Source of the DNA: Leifsonia psychrotolerans
Lineage (GTDB): Bacteria; Actinomycetota; Actinomycetes; Actinomycetales; Microbacteriaceae
DNA length: 64,000 bases
Direction of reading: 5' to 3'
Assembly: GCF_013410665.1 (NCBI RefSeq)
Contig: NZ_JACCFM010000001.1
Span: forward strand, 3,534,001-3,598,000
The position numbers and the translations under genes are program-made. Each line of letters starts with the position of its first letter. The first letter of the stretch is position 1. This document shows positions 6,765 through 14,158 of this stretch, piece after piece. A model generated the notes under the pieces. That model was not told where the DNA came from. It worked only from the letters and a program-made list of their open reading frames with translations, and did no database searches.

Positions 6765-7607
6765 ATGGCAAATTCTTCTACCCTCAAAACCTTCCTTGGT
6801 ACGACCGAGGCCGGCCCGCTCATCATCAAGCCGCTCGAGCGTGACTCGCTCGCCCTGAACGTGTCGACCCCGATTTACACCGAGGCCGGCACCTTCCGGT
6901 TCCCGCGAATCACGTCGGACCCGTCGGCCGCGTGGACTGCCGAGAACGCCGAGATCACTGTTTCGGAAGCGGCCGGCGACGAGGTCGTCGTCATTCCACG
7001 GAAACTGGCCGGCCTCGCCGTCATCAGCAACGAGCTCGCCGCCGACACCTCCCCAGCAGCACAGGACGTCATCGGCCGCGGCCTCTCCCGTGACATCGCC
7101 CGGAAGATCGACGCCGCATTCTTCGGCACCAAGCCCGCGAACACAACCCTGCAGCCGGGCGGCCTCGAGTACCTTGCCGCGGCCGTCACCGCGATCGCCG
7201 CTGACCCCGCCGCCGGCCTCGATGCATACATCGATGCCCTCGCCGCGGCGGAAGATTTCGGGGTGAGCCTGTCAGCCTTCGTCGTGAACCCGGCAACAGC
7301 ATCCGCACTCGCAAAGCTCAAGACCGGCACCGGCTCGAGCCTGCCCCTGTTCGGCACCGGTGCGACAAACGGCATCGAGCGCAACATTCTTGGAGTGCCG
7401 CTGCTCGTATCGCCGTCCGTCGTGGCCGGCACCGCCTGGGGCATCCCCAAGGACCGCGTGTTCTCCGTGATCCGCAACGATGTCTCGGTCGTCGTCGACA
7501 AGTCCGCCTACTTCTCGACAGACCAGACCGGAGTGCGCGCCGTTCTCCGCGCAGCATTCGGGTTCGTGCAGCCTGAGGCGATCATCAAGATCAAAGCTGC
7601 CGCGTAG
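6765..7607 (+). CDS. phage major capsid protein, HK97 fold
   Basis: 280 residues from the ATG at 6765 with GGAG at 6754-6757; an in-frame GTG at 6663 would add 34 low-quality residues. The order of motifs fits the HK97 gp5 family: an N-arm (MANSSTLKTFLGTTEAGPLII), E-loop region (NVSTPIYTEAGTFRFPRITSDPSAAWTAENAEIT), spine helix (AAQDVIGRGLSRDIARKIDAAFFGT), A-domain (SAFVVNPATASALAKLKTG) and a typical end (DQTGVRAVLRAAFGFVQPEAIIKIKAAA). It is short because the N-terminal delta domain that normally works as scaffold is missing. It would form the icosahedral shell of a particle; no portal or protease is encoded with it. Confidence 0.9.
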   Translation: MANSSTLKTFLGTTEAGPLIIKPLERDSLALNVSTPIYTEAGTFRFPRITSDPSAAWTAENAEITVSEAAGDEVVVIPRKLAGLAVISNELAADTSPAAQDVIGRGLSRDIARKIDAAFFGTKPANTTLQPGGLEYLAAAVTAIAADPAAGLDAYIDALAAAEDFGVSLSAFVVNPATASALAKLKTGTGSSLPLFGTGATNGIERNILGVPLLVSPSVVAGTAWGIPKDRVFSVIRNDVSVVVDKSAYFSTDQTGVRAVLRAAFGFVQPEAIIKIKAAA

Positions 7608-8064
7608 TACTACGCCCCTCGACCGGAGTGCGGGCCTTGGTGGGTTCCCGCAGCCGGTAGATACCGTGCCCTCGACGGGCACAGGGTCGCCGCCGGCACC
7701 TCCGCCGCCGGGCTGCTCGACACCGGGCCTCCTACCCGCACCGAGCAGCCTGGCACCACCACGGACAACGCCGGCCGACAGCCACCGACAGTCCCAGAGA
7801 TCCCCACGCATCGACCAATCCGCCGCCGCAACCTCACGCAGATCGCGCCCATGTTGCACCGTCTCCGCCAGCGGCCAAACTCAGCCGGCAGGGGGCCTCC
7901 ACCCCTCCCCCCTGCCTCTACATTGACCGCTTCGCGTTCTGCCTCTCGCTGTGCGCGCGGGTCTGGGAAAGTAAACGGCTCGAGCGTGTCTTCCGTTCGG
8001 CAGAGGTTTGGCCACCCGATCCGACAGGATAGGCAAGTCATCACAACGCATATGAGAGGTTCTA
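7608..8064 (+). other. stretch without confident gene; capsid frame stays open after the stop
   Basis: After the capsid TAG (7605-7607) the same frame stays open until 8162. Codons up to about 7919 have strongly GC-rich third positions and read like protein (YYAPRPECGPWWVPAAGRYR, then a Pro/Thr-rich segment). No ATG, GTG or TTG opens this frame before 7851. It could be a downstream structural gene that lost its start, or a readthrough extension of the capsid. A GC-rich hairpin at 7887-7916 lies near its end. From about 7920 the DNA is AT-richer and probably carries the promoter of the next gene. Confidence 0.45.
7887..7916. terminator. GC-rich hairpin downstream of the structural module
   Basis: GGCAGGGGG (7887-7895) pairs perfectly with CCCCCTGCC (7908-7916) across a 12-nt loop. 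There is no T run, so it is either a weak terminator or another cis-acting structure. Confidence 0.4.
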
Positions 8065-9756
8065 ATGGTCGCCAAACTCGAGGACGAGTCTCTTCAATCA
8101 CTGTTGGAAGAGTCGTTGTCCAGGCCGATCCCGCTTCCCGGCGCTACGAGCGGCGAAGTTGACTCGTCCGTTGATCCCGCGCGGGAAGTCAACATCCTGA
8201 AGGGAGAAATAGCCCTGATGGAAGGGAAAGCCGACGCATCACTGGACGACGAGCGTCTTGCAGATCAGATGCCGGGGGAGGTTCCGCAGGCGAGCCTTGT
8301 CCAATCTCCGGAGCGTGCTGAGGGCTCGACCCAGCACGAAGCGGAGTCGCCGACTCTAACTATCAGTGACCGCACAGAGCAAAACGAGTTCATGCAGGCT
8401 CTAGAAGAGTTCCTAACGGCGCAGCAGTCGATCCTGGAACTGGGGCACTACTTGTCCGAACAGGAAACAGAACTAGCGAACACCACGCGGTTCGCCCTAG
8501 CGCACGTGCAGCGTATCCACCCCGATGCCACTGCCGACCAAGTGGAGGCTTTTATTCGGGCGACCGAGCATTTCGATGGAATCGAGACGCTTGAAGGCAT
8601 CACGCCGGAGGTAATCGAAAGTTTCATGAAGGGAGTTGAAGCAGCGGCGACGAGCCTGCCAGACGATCACGCGCCATCGAGCTTCCTCGAGTCGTTGACT
8701 CGTGCGCAGCAGCAGCAGCCGAAGTTGCAAGTTTTGAATTCTTCGCTGCTAACACTTCTGGTCGGTGATTTCGAAGTCATGATTGCGTCAATCGCCCGAC
8801 ACTATTTCACGCTATATCCCGAGACGATCAATGAGAGCGCTAAGGCATTCACATGGAAGGAGATCGCGCAATACGACTCGCTGGATTCCCTGCGAGACGA
8901 AGTGCTCGCCTCCAGAATTTATGCGCTTATGCGCGACTCGTACGATGACTGGATCAAGTTCGTCAACGAGACGATGAATGTGGCGACAACAAGAATTGTG
9001 CAAGACGTACGAGTCCGTGAGGTGTTTCAGCGGAGGCACCTGATCGTGCACAACGGAGGCGTCGTCTCAAAGCAGTACCACGAGCGGCTTGTCGGATTGA
9101 AGGATATCCAACCCGTAGGTGACCGGGTTATAGTCACGGCCGAATACCTCCGGGAAGCGGCCGACCTGCTTTGCGTGGCGGCTTTTGCCGTTTGTGTCGG
9201 CGCTGCTCGAAAGCACCAGCGCGGACCGGACGAGCTCAATGCAATCGAGTCCCGCTTCGCAAACATGCTCTACCGGCTTCTCCAAGATGGCCGATATCGC
9301 CCCGTGCGCGACGCCGCTGCATGTCAGGCACCGAAGCCAATCAAGGATCCATACGCCGCGCTGGTTGTGAGGGTGAATGCATGGATAGCAAGGAAGAAGC
9401 TGGATGAGGACGACAAATGGCGGAAGGAGGTAGACGAGTGGGAGACGAGCATTCTTGGCAGCGATTTCAAGCTGGCCAAACTCGCCCTCCTCGATCACCT
9501 TGACGACGCAGTGGTCATGGCCCGCCAGCTGCTCGCGACCGACCAGCTTTCCCTGCAGTTTTGGCTCACATGGCCGCTTCTGACGGAAGTGCGCGCTCAT
9601 GACAAGTTCATGAGAGAGGCAGAGGAAGCAGAAGCGTCAGCGGACGCGTCAACAGAAGATTTGTCTGAGGATTCTCCGGAAACCGAAAAAGATAATAAGG
9701 ATAATGAGGTAGAGGTCGCTGATAATTCTGCTATTCTCAACGTCGAGAAGGAGTAA
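8065..9756 (+). CDS. cargo protein with HEPN-type R-x4-H motif, putative defence gene
   Basis: A 563-residue soluble protein with visibly lower GC than its neighbours, placed as the last gene before attR where satellites and prophages usually carry cargo. Residues 1-110 are acidic and probably disordered. The central helical part holds LLTLLVGDFEVMIASIARHYFTLYPE (about 228-253) and, after a run of helices, the motif RRHLIVHNGG (323-332), in which Arg324 and His329 form the R-x4-H signature of HEPN ribonucleases, followed by Tyr338. The C-terminal 50 residues are very acidic (EEAEEAEASADASTEDLSED). HEPN proteins often cut RNA in toxin-antitoxin and abortive-infection systems, so a stand-alone anti-phage role is likely but unproven. 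No partner nucleotidyltransferase gene is adjacent. Confidence 0.65.
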   Translation: MVAKLEDESLQSLLEESLSRPIPLPGATSGEVDSSVDPAREVNILKGEIALMEGKADASLDDERLADQMPGEVPQASLVQSPERAEGSTQHEAESPTLTISDRTEQNEFMQALEEFLTAQQSILELGHYLSEQETELANTTRFALAHVQRIHPDATADQVEAFIRATEHFDGIETLEGITPEVIESFMKGVEAAATSLPDDHAPSSFLESLTRAQQQQPKLQVLNSSLLTLLVGDFEVMIASIARHYFTLYPETINESAKAFTWKEIAQYDSLDSLRDEVLASRIYALMRDSYDDWIKFVNETMNVATTRIVQDVRVREVFQRRHLIVHNGGVVSKQYHERLVGLKDIQPVGDRVIVTAEYLREAADLLCVAAFAVCVGAARKHQRGPDELNAIESRFANMLYRLLQDGRYRPVRDAAACQAPKPIKDPYAALVVRVNAWIARKKLDEDDKWRKEVDEWETSILGSDFKLAKLALLDHLDDAVVMARQLLATDQLSLQFWLTWPLLTEVRAHDKFMREAEEAEASADASTEDLSEDSPETEKDNKDNEVEVADNSAILNVEKE

Positions 9757-9789
9757 CTATGTGCACCCCTGAGATCTAAATTACTTAGC

Positions 9790-9817
9790 GAATGCCCCTG
9801 CCATTGCGGGGGCATTC
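9790..9817 (+). terminator. terminator after the HEPN-motif cargo gene
   Basis: GAATGCCCC (9790-9798) pairs exactly with GGGGCATTC (9809-9817), followed shortly by ATTTGGTTTT. Confidence 0.8.
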
Positions 9818-10145
9818 TGCATTTGGTTTTGGCTTGAACACAATTCCCCAACTCTGTTGACATGCTGCACTCCCTTTGCAGCGATGGCGGGATGTAGAAC
9901 AGGTCATCTCAACTCTCGTCTATTGTGCCGCCCCGCATTTACGCCGCTCAAACCTCGCCGATATTTGGAATCCCTCAGCGGCTCGAGGCAGGGCGCCGTG
10001 CGGGCCGGAAATGCTCTGCAACCTCGAGGTGACGCAGCCTGCTGGGGTTGAGAGCTTGCCCTCTCCGCGTGGGTTTGGGCTTTGCCGCCCGAAGAGCCCC
10101 ATTGCAACGAGCAAAGGGCTGAGTCAGCTAGTCATTTGCCTGCCG

Positions 10146-10163
10146 TGGACACACTTTGGACAC
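10146..10163 (+). promoter_or_regulatory. putative integrase arm-type sites (P arm)
   Basis: TGGACAC at 10146-10152 and 10157-10163, separated by 4 bp, is the same paired direct repeat as at 1697-1714. It lies 103 bp from the core. In the excised circle the two pairs would flank the att core on both sides. Confidence 0.6.
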
Positions 10164-10266
10164 GCTTCAAGAAGTTCAGTGTGTTTGCAACTAATCGAGA
10201 TGGCCCAAAATCGTTGAAATTCCGATGAAACTGGGCGGCCTCATTGAGCCGATTGGTGTCGAAATA

Positions 10267-10307
10267 GGGTTCAAATCCCACCGGTACCGCCACAGAAAAC
10301 CCCCTGA
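10267..10307 (+). repeat. attR: right 41-bp attachment repeat with tRNA-Ser remnant
   Basis: Exact copy of 1602-1642. It contains the displaced tRNA-Ser 3' end (T-arm, acceptor strand and CCA) without the rest of a tRNA, followed by the CCCCCTGA arm of a terminator. Confidence 0.95.
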
Positions 10308-10342
10308 TTACCCAATGTTCCATTGGTGATTAGGGGGTTTTT
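10297..10342 (+). terminator. original tRNA-Ser terminator displaced to attR
   Basis: CCCCCTGATTACCCAAT (from 10300) pairs with ATTGGTGATTAGGGGG using G-T pairs and one bulge, followed by TTTTT. It uses the same left arm as the terminator at 1631-1676 but a different right arm. Confidence 0.8.
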
Positions 10343-10684
10343 CGATTTCCGATTCCCCCTTGACCGTCAGGGGGTGCTTATAGGCTTATAGGCCAAAACG
10401 TGTGGATGGCGTCGGGCGTGTCATGCCCGACCGGCCCATCCTGAGCGCTACCCGAACCGTTTCTCCGCGGTGAAGGTGTTGCCGTGGGGCGCAGGATAGC
10501 GCGGTTCCCGCAGGTTTGAGCGTGGGCCGACCGCCTGAACCTGCGCATCCGAACTGGCAGCGGACGACGCACCAGCGCGAAAGCGCAGATCGTCACCGCC
10601 ACACAGTCGTGACGTTGCGACGACCTCGCAACCGAGGGGCTAGACTGGGAGATTCATCTTAATGCGAAAAGTGCGGAGGTCGCG
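10343..10684. other. gene-free stretch right of the element
   Basis: About 340 bp between attR and the GreA-like gene. An antisense open frame (10378-10602) is Arg/Pro-rich with no ribosome binding site and looks random. A promoter for the GreA-like gene should lie near its end, but I see no convincing -35/-10 pair. Confidence 0.4.
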
Positions 10685-11116
10685 ATGTCGAATATTCATG
10701 AGACCGTGTGGATGACGCCCGAAGTCTTGGGTCGATTACGGCAGGAGCTTGACGAGCTGACTGCGGCACGTTCCAGTGGGCTGGTCGCGGGAGACCGCAC
10801 GGATTCCCGTATTCGGGAGATCGAGCAACTGTTGCGCGGCGCGGAAGTGGGCTCCAAGCCCGACGACGGGCTTGTTGAGCCAGGCATGAAAGTGACCGTT
10901 CGCTTTCAGGCCGACGGAACGAGTCAGACTTTCTTGATCGGCGCGCGTGAACTGCTCGCATCCGACCCGTCGATCAGCCTGGACGTTTACTCGCCCTCAT
11001 CGCCTCTTGGGGCGGCAATCGTCGGCAAGTTTCCCGGCGACGAGGCCGCCTACACGGCACCCAACGGCTCGGTGGTGGGCGTGCAGATCGTCTCGTCCGA
11101 ACCGTTCGCCCGCTAG
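10685..11116 (+). CDS. GreA/GreB-family protein
   Basis: 143 residues. An N-terminal helical hairpin (MTPEVLGRLRQELDELTAA...RIREIEQLLRGAEV) and a C-terminal FKBP-like part (VEPGMKVTVRF...LIGARELLASDPSISLDVYSPSSPLGAAIVGKFPGDEAAYTAPNGSVVGVQIV) match the overall plan of transcript-cleavage factors that enter the RNA polymerase secondary channel. The coiled coil is shorter than in GreA, and the acidic tip is not clearly conserved. It may therefore act as a Gre-like modulator (as Rnk or other secondary-channel proteins do) rather than a true cleavage factor. A strong terminator follows at 11148. Confidence 0.8.
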   Translation: MSNIHETVWMTPEVLGRLRQELDELTAARSSGLVAGDRTDSRIREIEQLLRGAEVGSKPDDGLVEPGMKVTVRFQADGTSQTFLIGARELLASDPSISLDVYSPSSPLGAAIVGKFPGDEAAYTAPNGSVVGVQIVSSEPFAR

Positions 11117-11147
11117 CACAGTCGAGCGAATCCGCTGTATCGCTCGG

Positions 11148-11198
11148 AAAAACCCCCTCGATCTGAGAAGAAAAAACATCTCAGATCAGGGGGTTTTC
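11148..11198 (+). terminator. strong rho-independent terminator
   Basis: CCCCCT-C-GATCTGAGA pairs with TCTCAGATC-AGGGGG across an A-rich loop, flanked by A and T runs; it should work in both directions. Confidence 0.9.
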
Positions 11199-11322
11199 GG
11201 CTAAAAGCTGCGACGCGCGTGCGATAGTCTTCTGCGTGAGCTGGCAAATTTCCCCGTGAGTACGTCGATTCCGGACTACGCGGCGGGGCACCCGCGCCAC
11301 AGAATCCTCGAGGAAGAGTTTT

Positions 11323-12513
11323 ATGCAACGTGCAGTAAAAAAGACCACAACGCTGGTAGCGACCGCGGCGGTGATTGGTTTCTCATCACTGTTCACGCTC
11401 GGATCGCCCGCGAACGCGGCGCCCGTCGGATGCGATGTGGGCGGGACGCTCCTCGCCGGTGATATCTGCGAGTTGAGGGTCACGGCCGGAACGATCTCTA
11501 TCAATCCCAGCGCACAGATGAGCCAGCTGGAAGTGTTGCTTGTCGCCGGTGGCGGAACGGGCGTGGACTCCTCGCAGAACTACGGTGTGGGTGGTGGCGG
11601 TGGGCAGGTGAAGGTGATTGGCTTCGGCAGCGACGCCCCACTCACTTTCGTCGTTGGAGGCTCTGGCCAAGCGAGTACTGCAGCCCAAGGCGCGACGTTG
11701 GCGCAGGCCGCCCCCGGCATAGGCTCCATGAGCGGAACAGGAAATGCTGGATACTCACCCATCGGCTCAATCGGTGGTGGTGGTGGTGGTGCGGGTGCTG
11801 CTAGCACCACAATCAACGGTGGCGCCGGGACGGTTGTGGCCGACATCGCTCCGATCGGATCGCTGTTCAGCACCGACACGAACTGCTACGGCGGTGGTGG
11901 AGGAGGCGGTTCCTTCAACGCGGTCGGCGCGGCGACATGCGGTGCCGGTGTTCTCGTGGACGGCGCAACAACGGCTATTCCGGTCGCACCGACGCCCAAC
12001 AGCGGCGGCGGTGGTGCCGGTGGCGGAGCAGTGTCCGATCCGGCGCTCCGTCTGGGGGCGAGCGGACTTATCGTGCTCCGCTGGGTTCCCCTTGAAGACG
12101 TGACAGTGTCGTTCGTGGGCAACGGGCACGGCGCGGCTGTCGATCCCCTGACGATTGTCGCGGGTGGCACAGTGACAAAGCCGGCTGATCCGACTGCTGC
12201 GGGGTTTGTTTTCAACGGCTGGTTCTCGGATGCCGAGTTGACGATTCCGGCGGACTTCTTTGCTCCGGTCACGGCGTCGACGACGTTCTACGCCTCATGG
12301 AGCGCGGTCACAACGCCGGACGTCACCCCGGGAACGCCGGACGTCACCCCGGGTACGCCAGCTGTTACCCCCGGAGCGGCGAGCGGGGCTGGAACATTGG
12401 CCAGCACCGGAGTCGAAGTTGACCCGGTCACCATCCCCCTCGGCCTTGCCGCGCTGGGAATGGGAATCAGTCTGCTCGCCTTTCGCGCACGACGTGCGCG
12501 TAAAGCAAACTAG
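11323..12513 (+). CDS. glycine-rich cell-surface protein with InlB-type repeat and LAxTG anchor
   Basis: 396 residues. A signal peptide of about 32 residues (MQRAVKKTTTLVATAAVIGFSSLFTLG...ANA) is followed by a long glycine-rich region (about 75-235) with GGGGGGG runs. A Listeria-Bacteroides/InlB-type repeat follows at about 255-320 (VSFVGNGHGAAVD...PADPTAAGFVFNGWFSDAELTIPADF), then VTPGTPD repeats in the wall-spanning linker, and LASTG at 359-363 with a hydrophobic segment and a basic tail. LAxTG is the signal used by class E sortases of actinobacteria, so the protein should be linked to peptidoglycan. It is monocistronic, with terminators on both sides. Confidence 0.88.
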   Translation: MQRAVKKTTTLVATAAVIGFSSLFTLGSPANAAPVGCDVGGTLLAGDICELRVTAGTISINPSAQMSQLEVLLVAGGGTGVDSSQNYGVGGGGGQVKVIGFGSDAPLTFVVGGSGQASTAAQGATLAQAAPGIGSMSGTGNAGYSPIGSIGGGGGGAGAASTTINGGAGTVVADIAPIGSLFSTDTNCYGGGGGGGSFNAVGAATCGAGVLVDGATTAIPVAPTPNSGGGGAGGGAVSDPALRLGASGLIVLRWVPLEDVTVSFVGNGHGAAVDPLTIVAGGTVTKPADPTAAGFVFNGWFSDAELTIPADFFAPVTASTTFYASWSAVTTPDVTPGTPDVTPGTPAVTPGAASGAGTLASTGVEVDPVTIPLGLAALGMGISLLAFRARRARKAN

Positions 12514-12526
12514 CTTCACCTGATGA

Positions 12527-12560
12527 AGTGCCGCCCGAGGGTTCTCGGGCGGCACTTTTT
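12527..12560 (+). terminator. terminator between the surface protein and the ligase gene
   Basis: AGTGCCGCCCGAG (12527-12539) pairs exactly with CTCGGGCGGCACT (12544-12556), followed by TTTTT. It lies between convergent genes. Confidence 0.9.
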
Positions 12561-12592
12561 GCGTGTTCCGAGAACTGCCTCGGAAAATTCGT

Positions 12593-14113
12593 TCAGCTCT
12601 CCGTGTGCTGCTCCGCGAGGGCGCGACGCATCGGTTTGCCCATGGCGTTACGGGGGATCTGCTCGATTCGCGCCAGGAGCTTGGGTGCTGCGCTTCCGAA
12701 CTTGGTCTCGAAAGCGCGAATCAGCGCCTGCACATCGAGGCCGTCTTCCGTGACCAGAGCTATTCCGATCTGCGAGACTCCGGACGTGGTGGCGTACGAA
12801 AAACTTGCAGCGTCGATGACCTGGGGATGTGTAACGGCGAACAGGTCCAACTGTGTGGGGTCGATCTTCACGCCCCCCGCGTTCAGCACTTCGGATACCC
12901 GCCCGGCGAGCGTGAGACCGCCGTCAGGACGGATCAGCCCGAGGTCGCCGGGGTAGAACCACTCGTCCTTGAACACCGCGCGCGTCGCCTCGGGGGCACC
13001 CAGGTATTCGTGGATCATGTAGGGGTTGTGATGGCGAATTCGCCCGATCTGCCCACTCGGCAGTTCATTGTCGTCGTCGTCGACGATCTGCACCCGAGAG
13101 TGCGGGAACGGCTGGCCGGTATCGAACGGGTCATCCGAATCATACGATCGCAGGAATGCGATGGTCGCTTCTGTCGAGCCGTAGAGGTTATGGATCTCGC
13201 ACCCTTCGGCCGCCGCACGCATCCGAGCCGACAGCTCCGGGGGCATGACCGTGCCGACGATCTGGATCGTTTTCACATGGGGGAGGGTCTGGTTTCGCGC
13301 TTCGAGTGCATTGACGAGGCCTGCAATCTGAGCGGGCGACGCTTTGATCGAGGTGGCCGAGCTGCGCACGGCGATCTGGATAATGTTGTCTGGATCGCCC
13401 GCCTCGACAGACCAGAAGGGTCGGCCGTCTTTGGTGCTGACAAAGAATGCGACAATTCCCAGCGCAGTGCCGGACGGGAGCAGAGCCAGGAACGGATCGC
13501 CCGCCAGCCACGTGTCCAGGCCGTAGACCGAAAAATGTTCCAGAACCGCGAGAGAGAATGGGATCGCGTGCGGCTGCCCGGTCGTTCCGCTCGAAAAGAC
13601 GAGCCTCGCCGCGCACTGGTCTGATTCGAAGTCGCGAGGATGGATGCCGAGCGGGTTCTGCTCCACCCGCTGGAGGAACTGGTTATCGACACTGACCACG
13701 CGGGCACCACCCTGGGAGGCCGGCGCCACAGTCGCACTGCTGAAGATCCACTCGATGGGGAAAGAGCCGTCGGACTCGTACCCGCGAGGCAGCACGGTGC
13801 TCACCGCGGCCTCGTGAAAGACGGCTTCGGTGAAGATGAGGCTCAGGGTCTCGGGCAGATCGAGCGCAACCAGATCACCCGGCTTCATTCCCAGCTGGCG
13901 AAACTCGTACGCGATCTTCTGGGCCGAGACGCAGGCGGCGGAGTTGAGGACCTTCTGATCGACGGTTTCGAAGAAGACGCCCGACGGATTGGTCTCGGCG
14001 TTTCGCTGAAGATACGAAAAAGGATTGACTACGGGTGCAAGGTTCACCCCGAAAGAGTAGCGGTTCTCCGGTGCCGGTGGTGCCGGCGTTTCCGCTTCCC
14101 TGAGCAGGGGCAC
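12593..14113 (-). CDS. AMP-dependent synthetase/ligase (acyl-CoA synthetase-like)
   Basis: A 506-residue adenylate-forming enzyme of the ANL superfamily, activating a carboxylate as acyl-AMP. Motifs visible: P-loop-like SSGTTGQP at 174-181, YGSTE (about 315), YPGDLG with the conserved Asp, GRVSEVLNAGG hinge region, and the C-terminal GKPMRR with the catalytic Lys493. Two substitutions make it unusual: SSGTTGQPHAI lacks the usual Lys after the loop (TTGxPKG), and the N-terminal domain is short. It might load a carrier protein rather than make a CoA ester; the substrate is not evident. It is transcribed toward the terminator at 12527. Confidence 0.85.
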   Translation of the reverse strand: MPLLREAETPAPPAPENRYSFGVNLAPVVNPFSYLQRNAETNPSGVFFETVDQKVLNSAACVSAQKIAYEFRQLGMKPGDLVALDLPETLSLIFTEAVFHEAAVSTVLPRGYESDGSFPIEWIFSSATVAPASQGGARVVSVDNQFLQRVEQNPLGIHPRDFESDQCAARLVFSSGTTGQPHAIPFSLAVLEHFSVYGLDTWLAGDPFLALLPSGTALGIVAFFVSTKDGRPFWSVEAGDPDNIIQIAVRSSATSIKASPAQIAGLVNALEARNQTLPHVKTIQIVGTVMPPELSARMRAAAEGCEIHNLYGSTEATIAFLRSYDSDDPFDTGQPFPHSRVQIVDDDDNELPSGQIGRIRHHNPYMIHEYLGAPEATRAVFKDEWFYPGDLGLIRPDGGLTLAGRVSEVLNAGGVKIDPTQLDLFAVTHPQVIDAASFSYATTSGVSQIGIALVTEDGLDVQALIRAFETKFGSAAPKLLARIEQIPRNAMGKPMRRALAEQHTES

Positions 14114-14158
14114 AGGACGATTCGGCCCATTTCGAGTGGCCCGGGATAGATTTGGTGA

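Larger units (their letters stand above)
9757..10266. other. non-coding right end of the element
   Basis: About 500 bp without a credible gene; the short open frames here have no ribosome binding site and poor codon use. It contains the terminator of the cargo gene (9790-9817) and the right arm-type sites (10146-10163), and ends at the attR core. Confidence 0.6.
1602..10307. mobile_element. integrated mini-prophage / capsid-encoding phage satellite in tRNA-Ser
   Basis: The element is delimited by a perfect 41-bp direct repeat (1602-1642 and 10267-10307) covering the tRNA-Ser 3' end. Left to right: integrase (minus), HTH protein (minus), divergent excisionase-like protein, small unknown genes, winged-helix protein with five palindromes, scaffold-like protein, HK97 major capsid protein, and a HEPN-motif cargo gene. 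Terminase, portal, protease, tail, lysis and partition genes are absent, so it cannot make phage alone. Known analogues in layout are phiRv1/phiRv2 of Mycobacterium tuberculosis and capsid-forming satellites. That it is a helper-dependent satellite, rather than a decayed prophage or plasmid-like element, is inference. Confidence 0.88.

Noticed and set aside
6765..7607. Encapsulin nanocompartment instead of phage capsid
   Set aside because: Encapsulins share the HK97 fold, but the neighbours (integrase, excisionase-like, scaffold-like genes inside att repeats) and the capsid-type C-terminus favour a phage-type shell; no cargo enzyme gene is adjacent.
10378..10602. Small minus-strand gene between attR and the GreA-like gene
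   Set aside because: Arg/Pro/Ser-rich random-looking protein with no ribosome binding site.
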